Of a DNA stretch of 64,000 nt, positions 25,901 to 34,528 are shown piece by piece (within the stretch, counting starts at the first letter, position 1; the number at the start of each line of letters is the position of its first letter). This DNA comes from Jackrogersella multiformis (Eukaryota; Ascomycota; Sordariomycetes; Xylariales; Hypoxylaceae), in NCBI GenBank assembly GCA_902806575.1, contig CADCXD010000005.1, forward strand, positions 496,001-560,000, given 5' to 3'. A program made the position numbers and the translations under genes. Under the pieces are notes generated by a model that was not told where the DNA came from, did not search any database, and was given only the letters and a program-made list of their open reading frames with translations.

Positions 25901-26171
25901 AAATTGTGTTGTATCAGCCATGTGGTGTTCTCAAATATGGATAGCATGAGATTTGTTTTATTATGTCCTGCTTCCATGTCCTCTTCTCCCCGTGTTTTTA
26001 GATGGTCAATATTGTTATTAGGTATGTATTAGCTTCTTATGATAAGTATCGGGCATATATATGCAAGTACTATGTGAATTGATCTCAATGATGGTAGGTT
26101 TGGTAGGTAGGTACCTAGGTATCTAGGTATGGTAAATGAATGAAGTACCTACCTACCTAGTATAAGAGGGC
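25901..26171. other. Intergenic, with a dense TACCTAGG-type palindrome cluster
   Basis: No gene seen. Positions 26097-26160 contain overlapping copies of GGTAGGTACCTAGGTA-like words on both strands and can fold on themselves. Similar clusters recur elsewhere in the window. Confidence 0.4.
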
Positions 26172-26466
26172 AAAAAAAAATTTGCCCAGAACCCTCCAGT
26201 ATGGAGGATCGAACCCCTACCCCCAGAACCCTCAATTCCCCCAGTACCCACAATCCCCCAGTACCCACAATCCCCCAGTACCCACAGGGCCATCACTAAG
26301 CGTTGCCGGACCACCTGGAATTACGTATAACTCCTCCTCACAGCGGGGATGTGCTTAACGATGGCTAACATCTCTTAAATATTTTAAGAGTAGCGCACGT
26401 GGGGTTCGAACCCCGAACTTTCATTAAGTTCAAAGGCGTGTCTAACCACTTGACCAAATTGCCCGA
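26172..26466 (-). mobile_element. tRNA-derived SINE-like element, copy 1
   Basis: Read on the minus strand, the 5' end has GGGCAATTTGGTCAAGTGG, whose TGGTCAAGTGG fits the internal RNA polymerase III A box, and ~50 bases later GGGGTTCGAACCCC, which fits the B box. The body continues for ~180 bases (GATGTTAGCCATCG, GTGAGGAGGAGTTATACG, GTGATGG), reaches a second GGGGTTCGATCC near 26207-26218, and ends in a run of nine T, a Pol III terminator. Acceptor-stem bases do not pair, so it is not a functional tRNA. A second copy lies at 30912-31174 in the same orientation. Length and layout fit a tRNA-headed SINE, which would depend on a LINE for mobility. Confidence 0.75.
26238..26286 (+). repeat. 17-bp tandem triplication inside SINE copy 1
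   Basis: The unit CCCCCAGTACCCACAAT occurs twice complete (26238-26254, 26255-26271) and once nearly complete (26272-26286). SINE copy 2 has only one such unit (CCCCCAGAACCCACGA), which explains most of the length difference between the copies. Confidence 0.9.
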
Positions 26467-27268
26467 TGGGCGATACTGACACAGCTAACAATTAGATTTA
26501 TATACTCCCTATTTTCTGTAGGTACACCGGATGGCACCCACCTTGTTACCTACTAATATTTCCCCACGCCTTATACGGGCTTATCACAACCTCTCCTTTA
26601 GAGATCTAATGATGGTAGATTCCCATTTACTTGCCTCCCAAAGTAGGTACCGTACCCAGGTAATATTCAGTGTACAAAATCTACTGGGCTGCAATGCAAA
26701 ACAACTTGTTCTAATAATTATGAATGAATTATTCTGCCGAATCACAATAGTTTAATACGTCATGGCCATTATAAACTCGAGCCAATTATGTTCTCGATAT
26801 AATCTAAGATACTTAGGAATGGTAAGCCGTCTTGCTGTAAGTTTTCTTAGGTCCTTCTACCAACATATGAGTCCTATTAACTTGTAGTGCCTACATTTCA
26901 TATAGGATATGTCAAAGGCCTAGATAACCTCCATGTTTAGCACATGAAAATAATCAAGCTAATCGAGTATGCGGTTAAGGTCCCGCTGTATCATCTCATC
27001 TGGTACCCAACGCGTGACGCATCTAAACTCTTTCCTTATGCCGTAACCCTAAATTATTCCCTACCCACAACACATAGGAACTTATTTGAATATATTCATC
27101 CCCCAGGGTTTCTAAACTATTTCCTACCTTACAGCACTTACCCAACGACTTCCCGCCTTCAATAACCATTCTACAATTCGGTCAGAAAAAAATTTCGCGC
27201 ATACTATTTTTATTTACCACTACATTGTCAGTCAACTTTTCTCTCTCTCCCACCCACACAGATACACA
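26467..27268. promoter_or_regulatory. Upstream region of the unknown 230-residue gene
   Basis: No gene is supported; short open frames (26531-26755, 26944-27165) lack codon signal. The last ~30 bases before the start codon are pyrimidine-rich (TTTCTCTCTCTCCCACCCAC), a common fungal leader feature, and CACACAG at about 27255-27261 could be an acceptor if a leader intron exists. Confidence 0.35.
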
Positions 27269-27961
27269 ATGCTCGTCCTCAAGGACTTCCTACCTCGAGC
27301 GGGGATGGTATATCCCCAAGAACAGGATCTTCTCGGTCGGCAGGTGAGGGATACGACCATCATCTTCGCCCTGAAACGATACGGGGCAGTCACAACCCGC
27401 CGTGGTGACCCCGATAAAGCGAACAAGAAGGCCGTCGACCAGGCGCTGGCCGATATGTTCACCCTTGCTGTCCAACCCCACATCCTACAGCATTTGATGG
27501 GTGAAAGTGGAGGTGTGCTGGAACATCTTAGCGCTCTTCGAATTGCCACTCCCTGGGCAGTGAGCGTCCCAGAATCAAACTTCATCCAACTCGGACAGCG
27601 CTTGGTCGACGCGCGCCGGGCATGGCTGGCGAATCCCCGCCCACCATTTGAGATAGACAAACACAGTGCCACCGCCCAGAAGATCGACGCGCTCCTGGCG
27701 GCGGCCGGGGGTCGCTGGAACTCTGCCGAGTTCGAGCTATACGAAATCGTTGGTGGATGGGACGGAGATGACGAGGAGGGAACCTGGGACACCATCCCGG
27801 ACCCTGCTGCAGCATCCGCATCCGCGTCAACATCAAACGCCAATCCATACAATGGCATGGACGCGGACGTGGACATGACCGATGTCCTGGCGGCCCTACA
27901 AGAAGACCTCGCGGAGGACGAGATAGCGGAGGGCGTGGAGAAGATGGATATTGACGGCTAG
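27269..27961 (+). CDS. Unknown protein, 230 residues, acidic tail
   Basis: Single-exon frame from ATG 27269 to TAG 27959-27961 with strong GC bias at third positions and no lesion. I do not recognise the family. The first ~170 residues look globular and mostly helical (MLVLKDFLPRAGMVYPQEQD, QALADMFTLAVQPHILQHLM, SNFIQLGQRLVDARRAWL). A linker of Ala/Ser repeats (AAASASASTSN) follows at ~183-194. The last ~40 residues are strongly acidic (DADVDMTDVLAALQEDLAED, ending KMDIDG). No signal peptide or membrane helix is visible, so a soluble nuclear or cytosolic protein is likely. The start is supported by the CT-rich leader just before it. It lies between SINE copy 1 and the photolyase gene, on the same strand as the latter, with ~740 bp between them. 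Confidence 0.75.
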   Translation: MLVLKDFLPRAGMVYPQEQDLLGRQVRDTTIIFALKRYGAVTTRRGDPDKANKKAVDQALADMFTLAVQPHILQHLMGESGGVLEHLSALRIATPWAVSVPESNFIQLGQRLVDARRAWLANPRPPFEIDKHSATAQKIDALLAAAGGRWNSAEFELYEIVGGWDGDDEEGTWDTIPDPAAASASASTSNANPYNGMDADVDMTDVLAALQEDLAEDEIAEGVEKMDIDG

Positions 27962-28314
27962 GTTAAAAGGAAAGAAAGGGACGGGGGAGGGGGGGGGATT
28001 GCCTCTCGTATGTACGACAACGATCATTTGGCTGCAGTCGAGTAAAGATAATACACTCTGGTTTTACTTTCTAAATTCTGAGTATTCATCTGCGTTCCTC
28101 AATCTTCTTCCATGATCCTAAATATGAATATCCGTAAGTTTTCTTGATCTTCTAAGTTCTATTTTCCTGACTATGGTATGATGCCTTTTATTCACTTAGG
28201 TACTAAACTGGTTCGATGTTCATATCACCCACTAATCTCGTGGCACATAACATATGATGAATTATTAAAATGTTTCCTGATTCCTCTATAATAACTACTT
28301 AACATACGAATATT
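27962..28314. other. 3' flank of the unknown gene and distal photolyase upstream DNA
   Basis: A G-rich run (GGGACGGGGGAGGGGGGGGG) at 27979-27998 follows the stop codon. AATACACTCTGG near 28050 and nearby A/T words may mark the transcript end. No gene is seen. Confidence 0.35.
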
Positions 28315-28542
28315 GATCGATTTAAATAAATAAAATTTACTAGAATTTAATTATGACTAACGATGTGCCGTATAAGTCAAGTACCCCTTTAAATAAGTGG
28401 AGAACGTCGTTACTTTAGGCTTCCCACGTTACATTTGCGGCTGATAGGGCTGAAAATCTCCACTAACTAACCTACAGTGGTCTTTACAGTGACCAGGATA
28501 CCGTTCCGGAATCTAGATCGATCAGCTTTTATTAGATCGATC
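28315..28542 (+). promoter_or_regulatory. GATCGA light-response-like boxes before the photolyase gene
   Basis: Three copies of GATCGA lie upstream of the photolyase start: GATCGATT at 28315-28322, GATCGATC at 28516-28523 and GATCGATC at 28535-28542. The last two are perfect palindromes in identical TAGATCGATC contexts, 19 bp apart, 158-184 bp before the ATG. GATCGA is the core recognised by the White Collar complex (WC-1/WC-2) in Neurospora light-responsive promoters, and fungal photolyase genes are typically blue-light induced. The motif match is seen; the binding and light response are inferred. Confidence 0.55.
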
Positions 28543-28699
28543 TCGAGATCACGATGACGCAAGACACATCGAGATAATAATTAGTAACCTAGGCGGTGTC
28601 ATTTAAAAAAAGAAAACATAGAAAAACAGAACTTCCCTCGGAATTCTTGAATCTTATTGTTTTCTTATTTATTTTCTTTTTTAGCATTCATATATTTTA

Positions 28700-30698
28700 A
28701 TGTCCCGCCTCATTTTCCGCCATAAATTGTTTTCCTTCGCGCCCTTCGCTACCAGCCGATCGCTTCGATTTGTCCAACTCTCAAACACAAAAAGAACCTC
28801 CACACAAGCGCGATTCCCATTAATTTTGTCAAAAACTTACGGGGAACATTATTCTACAATGCCGCTTAAAAGAACTGCAAAGCAAAAACTCTCCAGCGAC
28901 GATGATGTTGATGAGACGCTTGCCAAAAGAACTAAACTTGGAAATGGTGCTGTGGACCCGTTAAGCGAGCCCCACCACTTTGCAGCTGAAGCCGAAGAGC
29001 ACGGAATTGTTCTGCGCAAGTACTACCCACCGGAGATGAGCAATACCAGAGCCCAAGCTTACAATGGGAACGAAATTTCTCGTCCTATTGAGCAACTTGA
29101 AGCCGCTTTGGAGGAAACGGCATCTGCTCGTGGGGATACAAGGGTGAGGGAGGCTGTGATTCATTGGTTTAAAATGGATTTGCGGACAACAGACAACCGG
29201 GCACTGTGGGAGGCTAGCCAGAAAGCTCTAGAAGCTGACGTACCCCTGATATGCATCTACATAGTAAGCCCTGAAGACTTCGAAGCACATCTAACGGCCC
29301 CGGTACGCGTGGATTTTATGATGCGCTCTTTGCAAGTGTTGAAACAAGATCTAGAAAATTTGGATATTCCTCTATACGTGGAGACCGTTGGAAAGCGAAA
29401 AGAAATTCCCGAACGTATCCTAGATTTCATGGAAGAATGGGGAGCAAGTCACCTATACGCCAATCTTGAATACGAGGTCGATGAACTGAGGAGGGAGGCT
29501 AAAATGGTGAGAATGTGTGCTGAGAAGGGTCTGTCTATGGTTGTGTTCCATGATACATGTATCGTCCCACCAGGCGCTTTAAATACCGGCGCTGGGAAGC
29601 AGTACTCGGTATACTCGCCGTGGTTTAGGGCATGGGTCGCGCACATCCACGAGAACCAGGAACTATTAAGCCCATTTGATCCCCCAGCCAAGAACACGCC
29701 CGCCGCTCGAGAGAAAGTAGCCGCACTATTCGACTGCGAGATACCTGATGTTCCGGACAACAAGAGGCTATCCGAAGAAGACGCCAAACGATTCCACGCT
29801 ACTTGGCCCGCGGGCGAACACGAAGCCATGGATAGGCTCGACAAGTTCTGCGAAGAGAAAATTGCCCAATACAGTAAGAAGCGCAATTTCCCTGCCATAG
29901 CAGCGACATCCTCGATATCAGTACATTTGGCAGCCGGTACGTTGAGTGCTAGGACCGCGGTGTGGACGGCAAGGAATAGAAACAAGACGAAGAAGCTAGA
30001 TGCTGGTGTGGAAGGGATCCAAACATGGATTAGCGAAGTCGCATGGCGGGACTTCTACAAACACGTTTTAGTTCACTGGCCTTATACTTGGTAGGCTCGG
30101 GATCTTTTCCGTGTCTTTAGAGATGATTGTCATACTAATGAACTGCAGTATGAATAAGCCATTCAAGCCCGAGTACTCAAACATCGAATGGTCGTATAAC
30201 TCGGCTCACTTCGAAGCCTGGTGCAATGGACGTACCGGCTTCCCAATCGTCGACGCCGCGATGCGACAGTTGCGGAGCATGGGGTATATGCACAATCGAT
30301 GCCGCATGATAGTAGCGTCCTTCCTATGCAAAGACCTACTGCTAGACTGGCGTATGGGTGAGAAATTCTTCATGGAACATCTAATCGACGGTGACTTCGC
30401 CTCTAATAATGGCGGTTGGGGCTTCAGCGCTTCCGTCGGCGTCGACCCTCAGCCATATTTCCGCATCTTCAACCCGCTGCTCCAGAGTGAGAAATTTGAC
30501 TCGGATGGTCACTACATCCGGAAATGGATACCAGAGCTTGAGCAGATCAAAGGCAAGGCTATCCACGACCCATACGGCAGGGGCGCCGCTTCGCAGGCAA
30601 AGAAGGCGGGTTATCCAGAGCCGCTTGTAGATCATAAAGAGAGTAGGAATCGTACGCTGGCGGTGTACAAATCTGGTATTGGACGAGACAAGTCTTGA
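28700..30698 (+). CDS. phr1: CPD DNA photolyase (class I)
   Basis: Splits cyclobutane pyrimidine dimers in UV-damaged DNA using light and FAD. Exon 1 28700-30090, intron 30091-30148 (58 bases, GTAGGC...CTGCAG, branch ACTAATG), exon 2 30149-30698; 646 residues. The split codon gives PYTCMNKPF, which matches the family. Residues 1-53 are basic, rich in R/S/F and lack acids at first, like a mitochondrial presequence. A second ATG (28859, residue 54) begins MPLKRTAKQK with a further KRTK, a nuclear-localisation-like segment. The antenna-binding Rossmann domain starts near residue 154 (IHWFKMDLRTTDNRALW). The FAD domain holds YSVYSPWFRAW, TSSISVHLAAGTLS, WISEVAWRDFYKH and ASNNGGWGFSAS. W478, W531 and W554 keep exactly the 53- and 23-residue spacing of the E. 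coli electron-transfer tryptophans. No lesion is seen. Confidence 0.96.
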
Positions 30699-30911
30699 AT
30701 ATGTAGTTTTATTCAGGTTGACCTCGTTGGTTCAATATTTATTTAGATGTAATCTGTTGGGAATTAATACGAGAAATTTGGCTTGGATAAAATAAGGCTG
30801 TTATATGAAATACTTCCTTCATTGACGCAAAAAGAAATGTACAAAACGAACGCCAAAAGGACGAAAAGAAAAGTGAGAAAAAGGAAGAAAAAAACCAGTT
30901 TAAACATGAAA
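30699..30911. other. Photolyase 3' flank
   Basis: Short A-rich and purine-rich intergenic DNA (AAAAGGACGAAAAGAAAAGT) leading into SINE copy 2. The open frame on the plus strand here (30783-31004) is a product of the purine run and the SINE, not a gene. Confidence 0.4.
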
Positions 30912-31174
30912 AAAAGTTTAGCCCTCCTGATAACCTCCAGTATTAAGGATCGAACCCCTAGCCCCAGAACCCTCAATTCCCCCAGAACCCACGACCATCA
31001 CTAAGCGTTGCCGGACCACCTAGAATTACGTATAACTCCTCCTCACAGCGGGGATATGCTTAACGATGGCTAACATCTCTTAAATACTTTAAGAGTAGCG
31101 CACGTGGGGTTCGAACCCCGAACTTTCATAGATTCTTAGGTGGGCTGTGTCTAACCACTGGACCAATTCGCCCA
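30912..31174 (-). mobile_element. tRNA-derived SINE-like element, copy 2
   Basis: Minus-strand order: GGGCGAATTGGTCCAGTGG with A box TGGTCCAGTGG, then GGGGTTCGAACCCC (B box, ~31107-31121), the shared body (GATGTTAGCCATCG, GTGAGGAGGAGTTATACG), a second GGGGTTCGATCC near 30946-30957, and a run of seven T at the end. By eye it is about 90 percent identical to copy 1 over the body; the anticodon-arm region differs most (copy 2 reads CAGCCCACCTAAGAATC where copy 1 reads GCCTTTGAACTTAA). It sits ~215 bp after the photolyase stop codon. Confidence 0.75.
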
Positions 31175-33160
31175 CAAGGGATAGTTGCAACATGAAATTT
31201 AATTAGCATTATATCCTGTCTTGAGTTGGCCTATGCTTGCGCATCTCAGTACCGCAACGGCTCTCTGCCACATCACCTGTTTACGACAATGGACAAGGAC
31301 CCGCTTTGTGACTTGATTCCCAACACTAAGGTACCTAAGTACTTAATCTGTAACATACCTAAGGTACTGTCACGGGACAAGAGTGAAGAGGACCTTGGGC
31401 TCCTCTGTGGGTAGCTTCCTTCTACCAGGATCTCTCGCTCAGTGATATAGCCAAATGCTAAGGGCTCCTATTCTGTGATAGGTACGTCGATACATCGACA
31501 TATTTTGGCCGTACACGTAGTCACCATGCATTCCCATATAGAAAGGGATATACCTGAGCCAACCTGAATATAGGTATGCTTCCGTATGTATACCATGAGG
31601 TAGGTTTAGAGCCCCTCGCGCCACAACGTCGTATCGTCAAGTCTACATTATCCCCTTACAGGGTGCTATGAACCCATGTTTCTTTAAGAAATACAAGGTT
31701 AACGCCGTTTTGTATCTTATGGCTGATTACAACCTCTCATCCTTGTGATGATGAAGACAACAAAAGGTGCGAGTTATACTCCATAAGATACACGAGGTAA
31801 CCTAGAAGTTAGATACTCGTAATAGATGATCATTCGAAGCATTCCTTTCCCCCCTTTAATCTAGTATCTCCTGCTGTAGATCGCAATCCTGTAATGGTTC
31901 TTCGTGAATTAGGTAGGCTTCCCTTATTGTAGCGAACCTGACTGAACTTCCTATGAGTAGGTATTATAATGAATTTAATACACCTTAGCTGGAGTGTTCT
32001 TATGCCCTTTCGTGACGTTTCGAGACCAAACTATCGCTGCCAATGACAAAGCTACCGACTACACCAGAGGAGTAGGCTAGAAACTCAGGTTCAGTAGGAA
32101 TAATAGTAATAGACGCGTTATATCTTCGCGTTTCCCGCTGTGCCCTCTTTACAGTCTGACGAAAGTAAGTAACTCTCGTTCATAGCCGAGGTATTAACAT
32201 CAAAGGACCAGCTTTGTGACTATATAGCTGTGTATTAAGATATACTCGGACTAAATCTTTGGTTGGGAATTTATATGCGTGTTTCGCGTTGGATTTCCGT
32301 TTTTAGAAGGATTGATATAGACTCTCAAGCTCAAAGCGAGACGCAAACGCTACCCCTTTTCTATTACTACGAAATCAGCGCATACTCCAAAGCAAGTGAC
32401 TATTTGCTTTGTTTGGGATTTGCTTTGATTTATTTGATCCAAAGCAAATATGAAGATATTTTGATAATTTAAAGTTGACCTTTCTATTTGCTCTGAGTGA
32501 GTATAAGTTTAATGAGGGTAGAGATACCTACATATATGCCCATTTTACCTAATAGCTGGTGTTTATTTTCTTAATAGTAGGTCCTTAACCTGCCAACCTT
32601 TAAACCCTTAAACCCCTCCACACTCCCCTTAATGTATGATATTAAAGCGACTCGTATCCGGATATCTTGGCTATTGGCTTGTCGTTAACTTATATTAATA
32701 TCTTAAGTGTTTTTAGCTTTTATCTTAAGGTAATTCGATATTACCATTACTTAATAACCTGCCTACGACGACGAGGCTCACGATAAAAAGGTTAACTTAG
32801 AGAATTAAAATAATTTCCCCACTTTTGCCCCAGTCCCACCCACTTTTTCTGCTTACTAAGTCAAATCAAACCTTCGATTTCGTTAAGTATTTACAATTTT
32901 CTTAATATTTACTTTACTTATTTTAAAGTATACGCTACACGAAATAACGTATAAATGCACAGATATTAAGGATTCAAAGGGCATCGGAGCAAATATATAT
33001 GTAAACAAGAATAAAAGAATAAGAAAACGTCGAAGAAAAATAAATAGTTATGGTGAGAATCGAACCCAGTACTTACAACTAACATCATTCTACCGGGCGG
33101 TGGGGCTGAGGCGGCAATTCATCACGCTCTCATTGGCCGAAGCTGTTTAAGTAATCAGGG
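31175..33160. other. Gene-free intergenic region
   Basis: No frame here shows protein-like composition. Between 32388 and 32452, CCAAAGCAA occurs twice and its complement TTTGCTTTG twice, so the segment can form alternative hairpins. AT content rises irregularly without the full RIP signature. A single tRNA B-box-like word (complement of GGTTCGATTCTCACC) lies near 33055. Confidence 0.4.
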
Positions 33161-33169
33161 CGGTCAGTG

Positions 33170-33609
33170 CAACTGGCAATTTGGGTATATCCCAAAAATT
33201 CCCAGGATTCTTTTCACATCTCGAACTTTTCCACTTTGTACATTTCACAACACAACACAAGTACCCCTACCCTTCCCCCTCCTACCTTCCTACACAAAAA
33301 ATGGTTCACGTTAAAGAATATTCAGTTCTTACAACTAAACATCAACATCATAAAAATATTCCATTTAATCTTCCCCTTCTATTTCATTAAGATCCATATC
33401 TTTTAAGGTAAGTTTTCTTTTATTTTAGTACCTCTTCCTTCATTGATATTTCCATACCATTCCAAATATTAATATTTCACAGGATGGCCAACACCAACGC
33501 GTCTGAATCCCCACAGGAGATAGACCGAGAACCCCTTTTAGTAAATTTATGTCCAAGTTTGTTTTCCTTCGTGCTGCCTTTATATCCTAATCACTTTAAG
33601 ATTCCATAA
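33170..33609 (+). pseudogene. 5' end of a gene with leader intron; short or broken frame
   Basis: The DNA looks like a fungal gene start: pyrimidine/CA-rich leader (33240-33300), then a clear leader intron 33408-33482 (GTAAGTTTTC...TTTCACAG), one base before ATG at 33484. The frame reads MANTNASESPQEIDREPLLV and stops at 33609 after 41 residues. I do not recognise it. It may be the first coding exon of the broken gene whose coiled-coil end appears at 34056-34528, or a very small protein. The final residues (LFSFVLPLYPNHF) are hydrophobic. Confidence 0.35.
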
Positions 33610-34055
33610 AATGATGTCTGGATAAACGAAGATAGGGATCTTCTCGACGTTAATGGGTGTTAAAGCATGTGTGGCTACTGACTATTACCGGTTAACCGGC
33701 TTACTTTGGTTGGGGGTAACTGCCCTTCAAAGTCACCTGTTAGCTAGAGGAGATATATTTGATCGGCCAGCCTCGTCATTCAGAGCTATACGTGAGCTCT
33801 GCTGTTTGATTAGGTTGGGTCTTGAAGAAGAGTCTTGAGCACCCGAGCTCGGGAGTTGCTCGGCTTCCATACGCCCCAAAGGATGGTTGTAGGTAAATTG
33901 CCTTAAAAACCTGAGAAACGGGTTCCCTGGGTTCTTTATAGCCACGTGGCTCTGGCTTATATGGGCAACTGGTTTTCGGCTTGTGTGCGCTTTAGGACAT
34001 TGCATTGCTTAACGGGGACTACCTAAAGACTTAAGACTCATGATTGAATAGCTAG
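33610..34055. other. Gap between two gene remnants
   Basis: Normal base composition but no continuous frame of protein-like composition; short frames on both strands (33653-33838, 33733-34005) overlap each other and resemble nothing I know. It may be the decayed middle of a gene. Confidence 0.3.
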
Positions 34056-34528
34056 ATCTCCAGGATCTTAGGCTCAGCTTACTTAGTTGATTCATTTGCT
34101 GACTGGACTTTTAAAACTTTAAGGCGGAATCAACTTGTTATCCCGAGATGCATTAAAATTAAAGGAATTCCTAGAGGAGGTGGTAAAAAACGGAGTAAAA
34201 CAAGAGATCTGGAGTCCATCCAAAAATCACTCCACATCATCATCCGAAATACTCAACAGCGAAACATCAACTCCAGCCACATCAAGAAGGACTTCCAGAA
34301 GTTCGTGGATCATCAAATCGCATCACATGCCAACAAGCAAGCTGAGAGTTCCGAATTAGCCGAGATCGGAATTATTGCACGACACTTCGAGCTAGAATGT
34401 CTTGACAAAGAGCTGGCACAGCGCCAAGGCGAGATGGAACGCCACCAGAAGTCAGCAATGAATGAACTTAAGGCGGCCGAGGCAAAGCTTAAGGCTTGTG
34501 TGTTTTATTTAAGTCTGGTATATTATCG
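34056..34528 (+). pseudogene. Coiled-coil protein end, cut by AT-rich block 3
   Basis: A frame open from 34056 (after TAG 34053-34055) runs without a start codon through KKRSKTRDLESIQKSLHIII, HIKKDFQKFVDHQIASHANK, SELAEIGIIARHFELECLDK and ELAQRQGEMERHQKSAMNEL, then LKAAEAKLKAC. The last ~60 residues are charged and heptad-like, fitting a coiled coil. Host sequence ends around 34500-34528, where composition flips to AT-rich repeat DNA and the frame becomes nonsense. Function unknown. The gene was probably interrupted by insertion of the repeat. Confidence 0.5.

Noticed and set aside
26390..26466. Functional tRNA gene suggested by A and B boxes (also 31095-31174)
   Set aside because: The acceptor stem does not pair, the anticodon arm is not defined, and the segment is part of a repeated longer unit.
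33030..33140. tRNA or SINE head on the minus strand from a B-box-like GGTTCGATTC
   Set aside because: No acceptor pairing, poor A box and too long a spacing; only one box supports it.
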